Made by a program: the position numbers and the translations under genes. From REEB95 sp050729835 (GTDB taxonomy: Bacteria > Pseudomonadota > Alphaproteobacteria > ATCC43930 > CGMCC-115725), in contig JBOHLS010000004.1 in the NCBI GenBank assembly GCA_050729835.1, positions 95,578 through 159,577 of the forward strand: DNA of 64,000 nucleotides. Reading direction: 5' to 3'. Positions 41,820 through 49,713 of this stretch are shown in pieces. Every line of letters begins with the position of its first letter. Positions within the stretch are counted from its first letter, which is position 1. A model generated the notes under the pieces. It was not told where the DNA came from, did not search any database, and worked only from the letters and a program-made list of their open reading frames with translations.

Positions 41820-43127
41820 ATGCACCGGCTGCTGCAACGCCAGCTGCGACAAGCGCGACACGGCCGGCCCGAGACCTCGCCTGTCGATCTCGACGCGCTG
41901 CTCGGGCTGGTCGACGCCGCCTATGGCGAATTCGACGGCCAACGCCGCGTGCTCACCCACAATCACCAGGTGATGCGCGAGGAGTACGGCCTCATCAACG
42001 TGCGGCTGTCGCGGCTGCGCGACGCGGTCTCGCAGATGGGAGCCGGCTTCGCGATCTGGGACAGCGACGACCGCTTGGCGATGTGCAACGCCCGCCTGCG
42101 CGAGATCCTGCACGGCTGCGCCGACCATGTGCGACCCGGCATATCGTTTGCCGAGCTGCTCGCGCTCAGCGTGCCGCACATCGCCTCCGGCGGCGGCCGC
42201 CCGGCGGCGGACTGGGCGACGGACCGCGCGCAACGCCACCGCAATCCGTCGGTGCCGTTCGAGATCGCTTTCGGCGACTGCCGTCACGCCCAGGTCTGGG
42301 AGGCGAAAACCGCGGAAGGCGGCATCGTCGGGCTCTATCTCGACATCACCGACCGCAAGCGCGCCGAGGACGAGTTGCGCCGCGCCAAGGAGGCGGCCGA
42401 GAGCGCGAACCACAGCAAGTCGCAGTTCCTGGCCAACATGAGCCACGAGTTGCGGACGCCGCTCAACGCCATCATCGGCTTTTCCGAGGTCATGCTGGCA
42501 GAGGTGATGGGGCCGCTCGGTGACCGGCGCTACAACGAGTATGCGCGCGATATTCACAACGCCGGCAAGCATCTGCTCGAGATCATCAGCGACCTTCTCG
42601 ACATGTCGAGGATCGAGGCCGGCAAGTACGATCTCGATGCCGAATGGCTCGATCTCGGCGAGCTGGTCGACGGCGTTGTGCGCATCGTCCGCGGCCGCGC
42701 CCGCGAGGCCGGCCTGTCGCTCCAGGCGGCGGCGGTGGGTTGGTCCTCCGTCTTCTGCGAGCGCCGCGCGCTGCGCCAGGTTCTGCTCAACTTGCTCGGC
42801 AACGCGATCAAGTTCACGCCGGCAGGCGGGCGGATCGATGTGACGGCCAAGGCCGCCGCCGACGGCAGCCTTGTGCTGTGCGTGACCGACACCGGCATCG
42901 GCATCGCGGCCCAGAACATCCCGCAGGCGCTGGCGCCGTTCGGCCAGGTCGAGCGCACGTTGTCGCGCGCGCATGGCGGCGTCGGCCTCGGGCTGCCGCT
43001 GTCGCGCCGCCTCGTCGAGCTGCATGGCGGCCACCTCGAGATCGCCAGCGCCCTCGGCGCCGGCACCACCGTATCGGTGGTCCTGCCGCCCGACCGAGTG
43101 GGTCATCCGGCCCGTCAATCGGCCTGA
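41820..43127 (+). CDS. Soluble PAS sensor histidine kinase
   Basis: A 435-residue cytoplasmic histidine kinase with no membrane helix. A coiled N-terminus (1-70) is followed by a PAS domain (about 72-185, MGAGFAIWDSDDRLAMCNARL, then VGLYLDITDRKRAEDEL). HisKA has the phospho-acceptor in FLANMSHELRTPLNAIIGFS (His about 210), and HATPase_c has the N box LLGNAIKFTP, DTGIGIA and GGVGLGLPLSRRLVELHGG. Translation is coupled to the FIST gene, suggesting a two-protein sensor. No response regulator is adjacent. Confidence 0.94.
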   Translation: MHRLLQRQLRQARHGRPETSPVDLDALLGLVDAAYGEFDGQRRVLTHNHQVMREEYGLINVRLSRLRDAVSQMGAGFAIWDSDDRLAMCNARLREILHGCADHVRPGISFAELLALSVPHIASGGGRPAADWATDRAQRHRNPSVPFEIAFGDCRHAQVWEAKTAEGGIVGLYLDITDRKRAEDELRRAKEAAESANHSKSQFLANMSHELRTPLNAIIGFSEVMLAEVMGPLGDRRYNEYARDIHNAGKHLLEIISDLLDMSRIEAGKYDLDAEWLDLGELVDGVVRIVRGRAREAGLSLQAAAVGWSSVFCERRALRQVLLNLLGNAIKFTPAGGRIDVTAKAAADGSLVLCVTDTGIGIAAQNIPQALAPFGQVERTLSRAHGGVGLGLPLSRRLVELHGGHLEIASALGAGTTVSVVLPPDRVGHPARQSA

Positions 43128-43221
43128 GCGGCCCGGATTCAGCCCTTTGCTTTGGACCCATTCTGGGCTAATTTAGAGCCCCTCTATCTTTTTGGCCTGC
43201 CCGACCCCATATATCCAGCCG

Positions 43222-43650
43222 ATGTCCCGTCCCTTTGCCAACGCGCTCGAATTGCTCCGCGCCGCGCGGCTGCGACCGACGCGCCAGCGCTTGGCCTTGG
43301 CGCGGCTGCTGTTCGAAAAGGGCGACCGCCACGTCGCGGCCGAGGAGTTGCACGGCGAGGCGCTGGCGGCGCAGGTGCCGGTTTCGCTCGCCACGGTCTA
43401 CAACACCCTGCATCAATTCGTCGGCGCCGGGCTGTTGCGCGAGGTGGTGATCAATCCCGGCCGCTCCTATTTCGACACCAACATCAGCGACCACCATCAT
43501 TTCTTCTACGAGGACAGCGGCAAGCTGCGCGACATTCCGGGCGACAGCATCGCCGTGAGCAATGTTCCGCCGCCGCCCGAAGGTGGCTCGATCCGCCGCG
43601 TCGACGTCATCGTTCGGGTCGAAAAAACCGCGCCAAAGGGCCGCGCTTAG
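43222..43650 (+). CDS. irr: Irr, heme/iron-responsive Fur-family regulator
   Basis: Fur-superfamily regulator of iron homeostasis in alphaproteobacteria that acts under iron limitation and is governed by heme. The 142 residues have RLRPTRQRLALARLLFEKGDRHVAAEEL, SLATVYNTLHQFVGAGLLREV and the Irr hallmark HHHFFYED (HHH at 91-93). No Cys-Pro heme-regulatory motif is present; many Irr proteins outside Bradyrhizobium also lack it. The ATG at 43222 fits the family. It sits just upstream of a rubrerythrin operon in the same direction, with its own promoter region between. Confidence 0.93.
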   Translation: MSRPFANALELLRAARLRPTRQRLALARLLFEKGDRHVAAEELHGEALAAQVPVSLATVYNTLHQFVGAGLLREVVINPGRSYFDTNISDHHHFFYEDSGKLRDIPGDSIAVSNVPPPPEGGSIRRVDVIVRVEKTAPKGRA

Positions 43651-43663
43651 GTCATACTTCCTA

Positions 43664-43694
43664 ATAATTTACCGGCCATTAGACAGTAAATTAT
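43664..43694 (+). promoter_or_regulatory. Perfect 9-base inverted repeat upstream of the rubrerythrin promoter
   Basis: ATAATTTAC (43664-43672) is repeated exactly inverted as GTAAATTAT (43686-43694) with 13 bases between, so the half-sites are 22 bases apart, about two helical turns on one face. It lies 16 bases upstream of the -35 box of the next gene in a very AT-rich patch. It looks like an operator for a dimeric regulator. It is not a good match to the iron-control element of Irr or to a Fur box. Confidence 0.65.
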
Positions 43695-43709
43695 ATCTGT
43701 TCTAGACTA

Positions 43710-43738
43710 TTGACTCGCGAGCCTCGCGGGTTCATATA
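43710..43738 (+). promoter_or_regulatory. Promoter of the rubrerythrin operon
   Basis: TTGACT (43710-43715), a 17-base spacer and CATATA (43733-43738) make a strong sigma-70-type promoter. The ATG lies 62 bases past the -10 box. A near-palindromic TTCTAGA lies nine bases upstream of the -35. Confidence 0.65.
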
Positions 43739-43799
43739 AAGCGCGTGGCGGATGCCTTGCTGTCCGCCGACCGATTTCCAACCCCGAGGAGGCATCGCC

Positions 43800-44216
43800 A
43801 TGGCACTGAAAGGCTCGAAGACCGAGCAGAACCTGAAGGACGCATTCGCCGGCGAAAGTCAGGCCAATCGCCGCTATCTCTATTTCGCCCAAAAGGCTGA
43901 CGTCGAAGGCTTCAATGACGTGTCGGCGGTGTTCCGCTCGACCGCGGAAGGCGAGACCGGCCACGCCCACGGCCACCTCGAATTTCTCGAGGAGGTCGGC
44001 GATCCGGCGACCGGCAAGCCGATCGGCGACACCAAGAAGAATCTCGCGGCGGCGATCGCCGGCGAGACCCACGAATACACCGACATGTATCCGGGCATGG
44101 CGAAGACCGCGCGCCAGGAAGGCTTCGCCGAAATCGCCGCCTGGTTCGAGACGCTCGCCAAGGCCGAGAAATCGCACGCCGGGCGCTTCCAGAAGGCGCT
44201 CGACAGCGTGGGCTGA
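43800..44216 (+). CDS. Rubrerythrin-like diiron protein without rubredoxin domain
   Basis: A 138-residue ferritin-like diiron protein, expected to reduce hydrogen peroxide. Diiron ligands are in AFAGESQANRRYLYFA (Glu19), RSTAEGETGHAHGHLEF (Glu50 and the ExxH His), AIAGETHEYTDMYP and LAKAEKSHAGRF. The C-terminal rubredoxin FeS4 domain that normally supplies electrons is absent (no Cys at all), so an external donor is needed. GAGGAGG precedes the ATG. A strong promoter and perfect dyad lie upstream. A terminator-like hairpin then a Fe-S oxidoreductase gene follow, and that protein is the obvious donor candidate. Confidence 0.93.
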   Translation: MALKGSKTEQNLKDAFAGESQANRRYLYFAQKADVEGFNDVSAVFRSTAEGETGHAHGHLEFLEEVGDPATGKPIGDTKKNLAAAIAGETHEYTDMYPGMAKTARQEGFAEIAAWFETLAKAEKSHAGRFQKALDSVG

Positions 44217-44235
44217 TCCTGCCCGAACGTTGATT

Positions 44236-44274
44236 GCGGGGAGCGCCTGGGCGCTCCCCGCCGTTTTCTCTCTT
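44236..44274 (+). terminator. Strong intrinsic-terminator-like hairpin between rubrerythrin and the Fe-S gene
   Basis: GCGGGGAGCGC (44236-44246) pairs perfectly over 11 bases with GCGCTCCCCGC (44251-44261) around CTGG, followed by CGTTTTCTCTCTTT. It ends just before the next gene's start at 44287 and would limit read-through, giving far more rubrerythrin mRNA than downstream message. Confidence 0.8.
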
Positions 44275-44286
44275 TAGGAAGCTGGC

Positions 44287-45642
44287 ATGCGGGAAGGCAG
44301 CCTCGATGCGCCGACACGCCACGCGATTCCGTGGCAGGACGCCGACTATTACGACCCAGCCAAGGTTGAGGCGGAGATGCATCGCATCTTCGAGATTTGC
44401 CACGGCTGCCGGCGCTGCTTCAATCTGTGCGACAGCTTTCCGCGGCTCTTCGACCTGATCGACGCCAGCCCCAACGAGATCGAAGGCGTCGACCGCAAGG
44501 ACTATGCCAAGGTCGCCGAGGCATGCACGCTCTGCGACCTCTGCTTCATGACCAAGTGCCCCTACGTGCCGCCGCATGAGTTCGACCTCGACTTCCCCCA
44601 CACTATGCTGCGCCACCGCGCCGCGCAGCTCCGGCAGCATGGCGGCGACTTCGTCCAGCGCCAGCTGGCCGAGACCGACCGCAACGGCCGGCTCGGCGGC
44701 ACGGTCGCGCGGCTCGCCAACTGGGCCATCAAGACCGGCAACCGCTTGACGCGGCCGGCGATGGAAAAGCTCGCCGGCGTTGATCGTCGCGCCGAGCTGC
44801 CGCCGTTCCACGGCCGCACCTTCGTCATGCGCGCGCGCGATGCCGCGCCGGCGGTCGACAAGGATGCACCTGCCTATGGCCGCAAGGCGCTGATCTATGC
44901 GACCTGCTTCGTCAATTACAACCAGCCGCGCCTCGGCGAGGCGCTGCACGCGATCCTGGCCAAGAACGGGGTGACGACCGAGGTCGCTTATACCGGTTGT
45001 TGCGGCATGCCGCAATTCGAGCGCGGCGACGTCGCGCGCGTCGCGGCGATGGCCAAGTCCATCGCCCAGATGCTCCGGCCGAAGATCGAGGAAGGCTATG
45101 ACGTCGTGGCGCCGGTGCCGTCCTGTGCGCTGATGCTCAAATTCGAATGGCCGCTGCTGCTGCCGGACGACGAAGATGTGAGGATTCTGGCACGCGCGAC
45201 CTTCGACGCCAGCGAATATCTGGTGGCGATCTCTAAGAAAGAGGGCTTGGCCGGCGGGCTGTCGCCGCTTGCGGGCGGTGTCACCGTCCATATCGCCTGC
45301 CACGCGCGGGCGCAGAACATGGGCCAGAAGGCCGCCGAGCTGCTGCGCCTGCTGCCGGCGACCGAGCTCGCCGTGATCGAGCGTTGCTCCGGCCACGGCG
45401 GCGCGTGGGGCGTGATGAAGGAAAATTTCGATACCGCGATCAAGGTCGGCAAGCCGGTGGCGCGCGCCACCGCCAAGACGGACAAGGCCTATCTCGCCTC
45501 GGAATGCCCGCTGGCGGCGACGCATATCCGCCAGGGCATGGCGATGCTCGGCGCCGAGGGCAAGGCGCCGGCGGCGACCTATCACCCAATCGAGCTGATG
45601 GCCCTGGCCTATGGCGTTTTGCCCGAGGGGACCGCCGCATGA
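44287..45642 (+). CDS. GlpC/heterodisulfide reductase-like Fe-S oxidoreductase
   Basis: A 451-residue cytoplasmic Fe-S protein. Two ferredoxin-type Cys clusters lie at C38/C41/C44/C48 (ICHGCRRCFNLC) and C80/C83/C86/C91 (ACTLCDLCFMTKCPY). A C-terminal half carries two CCG-type domains, one intact (YTGCCGMPQ) and one altered (CSGHGGAWG), as in GlpC and HdrB/D relatives that pass electrons or bind a cluster at Cys-Cys-Gly. There is no membrane helix. It lies between rubrerythrin and DUF3501 and overlaps the latter by four bases. It is inferred to be the electron donor to rubrerythrin; the substrate and source of electrons are unknown. Confidence 0.88.
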   Translation: MREGSLDAPTRHAIPWQDADYYDPAKVEAEMHRIFEICHGCRRCFNLCDSFPRLFDLIDASPNEIEGVDRKDYAKVAEACTLCDLCFMTKCPYVPPHEFDLDFPHTMLRHRAAQLRQHGGDFVQRQLAETDRNGRLGGTVARLANWAIKTGNRLTRPAMEKLAGVDRRAELPPFHGRTFVMRARDAAPAVDKDAPAYGRKALIYATCFVNYNQPRLGEALHAILAKNGVTTEVAYTGCCGMPQFERGDVARVAAMAKSIAQMLRPKIEEGYDVVAPVPSCALMLKFEWPLLLPDDEDVRILARATFDASEYLVAISKKEGLAGGLSPLAGGVTVHIACHARAQNMGQKAAELLRLLPATELAVIERCSGHGGAWGVMKENFDTAIKVGKPVARATAKTDKAYLASECPLAATHIRQGMAMLGAEGKAPAATYHPIELMALAYGVLPEGTAA

Positions 45643-46229
45643 CCCAGTTCCGCGAACTCACCCGCACCGACATCCTGCCGCTCGAGCAGTACGAGCGCGA
45701 CCGACGCGCCCACCGCCGGCGCATCACCGCGATCAAGCAGAACCGCCGGGTCGAAGCCGGCCCGCTGTCGACGTTCTATTTCGAAAATTTCGACACCATG
45801 TGGCACCAGGTGCACGAGATGCTTGCGGTCGAGCGCGGCGGCGAGGCCCAGATCGCCGACGAGCTCGCCGCTTACAACCCGCTGATTCCCAAAGGCGACG
45901 AGCTGATCGCGACGGTGATGTTCGAGATCGACGATCCGGTCCAGCGGGCGCGCACGCTGGGTCAGCTTGGCGGCGTCGAACGCCGGATGTATCTCGCTTT
46001 CGCCGGCGAAAAGATCGTGGCCGAACCCGATCCGACCCGCGAGAACACCTCGCCCGAGGGCAAGGCCTCGTCGGTGCAGTTCATGCGCTTTCCGTTCAGC
46101 CGGGCGCAGAAGGACAAGTTTCGCGCGCCGGGCACGCGTGTCGAGGTCGGCATCGAGCACCCGAACTATCACCACATCGCGGTGCTGAGCGAGACGGTAC
46201 GCCAGACGCTGGCGGGCGATCTGGGCTGA
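45639..46229 (+). CDS. DUF3501 family protein
   Basis: A 196-residue soluble protein of the DUF3501 family: ELTRTDILPLEQYERDRRAHRRRI, FYFENFDTMWHQVHEMLAVERGG, YNPLIPKGDELIATVMFEID and a C-terminal segment GIEHPNYHHIAVLSE. The family regularly follows rubrerythrin and a GlpC-like protein but has no assigned function. The sequence holds no Cys, so cluster binding is unlikely; several His and acidic residues could bind metal. The ATG overlaps the upstream stop by four bases (ATGA), so it is made together with the Fe-S protein and may be its partner subunit. Confidence 0.9.
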   Translation: MTQFRELTRTDILPLEQYERDRRAHRRRITAIKQNRRVEAGPLSTFYFENFDTMWHQVHEMLAVERGGEAQIADELAAYNPLIPKGDELIATVMFEIDDPVQRARTLGQLGGVERRMYLAFAGEKIVAEPDPTRENTSPEGKASSVQFMRFPFSRAQKDKFRAPGTRVEVGIEHPNYHHIAVLSETVRQTLAGDLG

Positions 46230-46384
46230 GACGCCGCGCCGCCCAGATCACGCTTTTATGGGCGGTCCACGACATGGCGATGGCCAGCGCGTTGCCGAAG
46301 GTGACGCCGTAATGGACGTAATAGTATATGCCGATCTCCCGGGTTACGCATGGGTTGGCGCGAGAATCCGGGCGTGCGGCGCCG

Positions 46385-46870
46385 CTATTCGACGATTTCG
46401 TCGGCGGTGACGCCCCAGACCTCGCTGCGCAAGAGCCAACCGCGGACGACGCGCCGGCCACGGGTTTCGATCCGGCACCAGGCGTTGCGGCATTCTAGCA
46501 GATTGGCGATCACGCCCGGCTCGAGCTTGGCCATGGCTGGTGAATCGCGTGCCGGCTCCTGATAGATCGTGCGCGTGTCGGCCTTGATGATCACGGTGCG
46601 CACCGGGCTCAGCAGCCGGATATGGATCCAGCCTTCGGTGCCTTGCCAATCGCGCACGTGCCGCCACACGTCGTAGCCGTCGAGGACCTCGACCGGCAAG
46701 CCCTTGCGCCGATAGACCCAGTGGATCGGATATTGCTCGCCCGGGCCGGCGCGGAGGTTCACCTCGTTCGACCGCAAGCTCATGAATTTGGGATAGGCGG
46801 GCTTGTCGGCGGCGGCGGCCGGCAGCGCGAGCGCGCAAGCCAGCAGCAGGACGGAGACGACACGAACCAT
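46385..46870 (-). CDS. Secreted SH3-domain (SH3_4-like) protein
   Basis: A 161-residue exported protein: a signal peptide (about 1-21, VVSVLLLACALALPAAAADK), then an SH3b region with MSLRSNEVNLRAGPGEQYPIHWVYRRKGLPVEV, and a second SH3-like repeat from about residue 90 (VIIKADTRTIYQEP then MAKLEPGVIANLLECRNAWCRIE). Related proteins occur widely in alphaproteobacteria, probably bound to cell wall, with no proven role. The start at 46870 gives the signal peptide. It follows the EamA transporter gene with eight bases between and may be its co-transcribed partner. Confidence 0.88.
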   Translation of the reverse strand: MVRVVSVLLLACALALPAAAADKPAYPKFMSLRSNEVNLRAGPGEQYPIHWVYRRKGLPVEVLDGYDVWRHVRDWQGTEGWIHIRLLSPVRTVIIKADTRTIYQEPARDSPAMAKLEPGVIANLLECRNAWCRIETRGRRVVRGWLLRSEVWGVTADEIVE

Positions 46871-46878
46871 GATGCGGT

Positions 46879-47787
46879 CTAACCTGCGGGTCGCGGCCGG
46901 GTCAAGCTTCGGCGGCGGGCGATCGCGATGCCGCCGAGCACCAGAACCAGCGCCGCGACCAGCGACGGTGTCAGCCGCTCGCCCAGAAAGACGATGGCGA
47001 TCAACACCGACAGCGGCGGCACGGCGAACTGGAACACGGCGACGCGCTGAATGCCGCCGGTGCGCAACGCCCAGAACCAGGCGATGAAGGCGGTCAGATT
47101 GGGGCCATAGGCGAGGGTCGCGACCGCGATTAGGTCGCCCAGGCCGAAGCGGCTCCAGTCGACCGTCGGAATCCGCAGAGCGGCGAACGGCATCAGCACC
47201 AGGCCGCCGGCGCCGACGCACCACAGCGTCGCCGGCAGCGCGCCGATCGCGGCCGCCAACCGCGCGCCGGCAACGTAGGAGCTGGCCGAAAGGGCGGCGG
47301 CCGCTAGCACCAGGAGATCGCCGGCCAGGCTGGCCTCGTGGCTGGCATCGGCGCGGAAGGCGAACAGCAGGCCCTCGCCGAAAAAGGCCAGCGCCGCGCC
47401 CGTCCACCAGAAGCCGCCCGGCCGACGGCGCTCGATGACCGCCGCCGCCAGACCGGTGAAGATCGGCATCGCCGCCTGGATAAGGGCGCCGTGCGTCGCC
47501 GAGGTCTGCGCTTGGCCGAGCGTGAACAGCAGCGGAAAGGCGATGAAGCTGCCGGCCGCGGACAGCGCCAGCAGGGTCCATTCGTGCCGGCTACGCGGGC
47601 CGCGCAGCCGCAGCATCACGATCAGCGGAATCGCCGCGAGCGCGGCGGCCGCGGGACGCATGCCCAGGAGCAGGGGATCGATGTCGCCGGCGATCGCCCG
47701 GGTGAGCGGCCCGCTGAGCGCGAAGAACACGACCGACACCATCGCCGCCACGAAAACCGCCGCCGGTCGTTCGCCCGAATGCTCCAT
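46879..47787 (-). CDS. EamA/DMT superfamily transporter
   Basis: An inner-membrane drug/metabolite transporter of 302 residues with about ten helices in two EamA halves (about 9-135 and 150-288). SYVAGARLAAAIGALPATLW and VFQFAVPPLSVLIAIVFLGERLTPSL are the family pattern. The substrate is unknown; relatives export amino acids or metabolites. The ATG at 47787 follows a G-rich site and matches the first helix. It is divergent from the hydroxyacid dehydrogenase gene. Confidence 0.9.
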   Translation of the reverse strand: MEHSGERPAAVFVAAMVSVVFFALSGPLTRAIAGDIDPLLLGMRPAAAALAAIPLIVMLRLRGPRSRHEWTLLALSAAGSFIAFPLLFTLGQAQTSATHGALIQAAMPIFTGLAAAVIERRRPGGFWWTGAALAFFGEGLLFAFRADASHEASLAGDLLVLAAAALSASSYVAGARLAAAIGALPATLWCVGAGGLVLMPFAALRIPTVDWSRFGLGDLIAVATLAYGPNLTAFIAWFWALRTGGIQRVAVFQFAVPPLSVLIAIVFLGERLTPSLVAALVLVLGGIAIARRRSLTRPRPAG

Positions 47788-47895
47788 GGCGCCCCCTTGT
47801 CGCCGTCCGCGCCGCGTCGGGTCAAGGGCACTCCGCGCATGGCTGGACACTCGTCGGCGCGCTTGCTAGGCCTTGCGCCGGAGGAGACGAATTCG

Positions 47896-48882
47896 ATGTC
47901 CGCGAACAAGCCGCTGGTCGTGGTCACGCGCAAGCTGCCGGACGCGGTCGAGACGCGGATGATGGAGCTGTTCGACGCGCGGCTGAACGACAGCGACGCG
48001 CCCTTCACGCCGGAGCAGCTGAAAACGGCGATGGCCGAGGCCGACGTGCTGGTGCCGACGGTCACCGACCGTATCGATGCCGAAATCATCGCCGCCGGTG
48101 GCGAGCGGCTGAAGCTGATCGCCTCGTTCAGCAACGGCGTCGACCACATCGACCTGGCTGCCGCCAAGGCCAAGGGCATCGTCGTCACCAACACGCCCGG
48201 CGTGCTGACCGAGGACACCGCCGACATGACCATGGCGTTGATCCTGGCGGTCGCCCGCCGCGTCAGCGAGGGCGAGCGGCTGCTGCGCGATGGCCATTGG
48301 CTGGGCTGGAGTCCGACCTTCATGCTCGGCAGCCGGCTCTGGGGCAAGCGCCTCGGCATCGTCGGCATGGGTCGCATCGGCCAGGCCGTGGCGCGCCGCG
48401 CGCGCGGCTTCGGGCTCTCGGTCCATTACCACAACCGGCACCGCGTCGATCCCGACATCGAGCAGGAGCTCGAAGCCACCTATTGGGAAAGCCTCGACGC
48501 GATGCTGGCGCGCATGGACATCGTCTCGATCAACTGTCCGCGCACGCCAGCGACCTATCACCTGCTGTCGGCACGCCGGCTCAAGCTGTTGCGGCCGACC
48601 GCGATCCTGGTCAACACCTCGCGCGGCGAGGTCATCGACGAAGAGGCGCTGACGCGTCTGCTGGTCGAGCGCGCCATCGCCGGCACCGGCCTCGACGTGT
48701 TCGAGCGCGAGCCCTTGGTCAATGCCCAGCTGCTGGCGCTCGACCGCGTCGTACTGCTGCCGCACATGGGCTCGGCGACGCTCGAAGGACGCATCGACAC
48801 CGGCCAGCGCGTCATCCTCAACATCAAGACCTTCGCCGATGGCCACCGCCCGCCCGATCGGGTCGTCGACACGTTGCTTTAA
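47896..48882 (+). CDS. D-2-hydroxyacid dehydrogenase, glyoxylate/hydroxypyruvate reductase-like
   Basis: NAD(P)H-dependent reductase of 328 residues. The catalytic N-terminal fold has VVVTRKLPDAVETRMMELFD and the substrate loop SFSNGVDHIDLAAAKAKGI. The nucleotide domain shows LGIVGMGRIGQAVARRARGF (GxGxxG near 155-160). The catalytic triad Arg/Glu/His is seen in NTSRGEVIDEEAL, EREPLVN and LLPHMGSATLEGR. This set fits the GyaR/GRHPR group that reduces glyoxylate or hydroxypyruvate. It is a single gene on this strand; modA with its own ModE site follows. Confidence 0.92.
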   Translation: MSANKPLVVVTRKLPDAVETRMMELFDARLNDSDAPFTPEQLKTAMAEADVLVPTVTDRIDAEIIAAGGERLKLIASFSNGVDHIDLAAAKAKGIVVTNTPGVLTEDTADMTMALILAVARRVSEGERLLRDGHWLGWSPTFMLGSRLWGKRLGIVGMGRIGQAVARRARGFGLSVHYHNRHRVDPDIEQELEATYWESLDAMLARMDIVSINCPRTPATYHLLSARRLKLLRPTAILVNTSRGEVIDEEALTRLLVERAIAGTGLDVFEREPLVNAQLLALDRVVLLPHMGSATLEGRIDTGQRVILNIKTFADGHRPPDRVVDTLL

Positions 48883-48921
48883 GCCCGCCGGCGACGAGCC
48901 CCTTTCCCGGGTGCCACTTCT

Positions 48922-48945
48922 CGTTATATCTTACTAGATATAACG
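48922..48945 (+). promoter_or_regulatory. ModE-type operator upstream of modA
   Basis: CGTTATATC and GATATAACG are exact inverted repeats with TTACTA between, which matches the ModE pattern CGxTATAT-N-ATATAACG. It ends 12 bases before the modA start, so molybdate-bound ModE would block both promoter and ribosome site. Confidence 0.85.
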
Positions 48946-48957
48946 AGGGAGAGGCGC

Positions 48958-49713
48958 ATGCGTCGCTGGTTGCTGGCTGCAATTCTGCTCACAATATTGC
49001 CGATTTCACCCGCGCCAGCCGCGACGCTGACCGTCTTCGCCGCCGCCAGCCTCAAGAACGCGCTCGACGCGGCAGTTGCCGCCTACCAGGTAAAAAGTGG
49101 CGACATGGTGCGGATTTCTTATGCCGCGAGCTCGGCGCTCGCGCGCCAGATCGAAGCCGGCGCGCCCGCCGATATCTTCATCTCGGCCGACCTCAAATGG
49201 ATGGATGAACTTCAGGCCAAGGATCTCATCGAGACGAAAAGCCGCCGCAATCTGCTCGGCAACGAACTGGTGCTGGTGGCGCCGGCGGGCAGCGGCACCA
49301 AGATCGCTCTCGCGCCCGGCGTCGATCTCCTGTCGCATCTCAAGAACGGGCCCTTGGCCATGGCCGATCCCGCGGCGGTGCCGGCGGGCATCTACGGCAA
49401 GGCGGCGCTGACCACGCTCGGCGTCTGGAATTCAGTCAAGGCCAAGGTGGCGCGCGCACAAGACGTGCGCGCGGCGTTGCGCCTGGTGGCACGCGGCGAG
49501 GCGCCCTTGGGGGTGGTCTATCGCACGGATGCGGTCGCCGAGCCCGGGGTCGAAGTGGCCGGCGTCTTTCCACCCAGCAGCTATCCGCCGGTGACCTATC
49601 CCGCAGCGCTCGTCGCCCATGGCCAGCTGCGCGCGAGCTACCTGCTGGATTTTCTGTGCTCGCTGGCGGCGCGCCATTACTTCGAGCAACAAGGGTTCAA
49701 GGTGCTGTTTTAA
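48958..49713 (+). CDS. modA: ModA, molybdate-binding periplasmic protein
   Basis: Periplasmic receptor of the molybdate (or tungstate) ABC transporter. The 251 residues start with a signal peptide (about 1-21, LLAAILLTILPISPAPAA), then the mature family start TLTVFAAASLKNALDAAVAAY, with YAASSALARQIEAGAPADIFISAD, ELVLVAP, and GEAPLGVVYRTDAVAEPGVEV. The oxyanion-binding Ser residues of AAASL and ASSAL are present. modB and modC are not adjacent, so the transporter is split or replaced. The stop overlaps the convergent regulator stop. A ModE operator lies upstream. Confidence 0.93.
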   Translation: MRRWLLAAILLTILPISPAPAATLTVFAAASLKNALDAAVAAYQVKSGDMVRISYAASSALARQIEAGAPADIFISADLKWMDELQAKDLIETKSRRNLLGNELVLVAPAGSGTKIALAPGVDLLSHLKNGPLAMADPAAVPAGIYGKAALTTLGVWNSVKAKVARAQDVRAALRLVARGEAPLGVVYRTDAVAEPGVEVAGVFPPSSYPPVTYPAALVAHGQLRASYLLDFLCSLAARHYFEQQGFKVLF

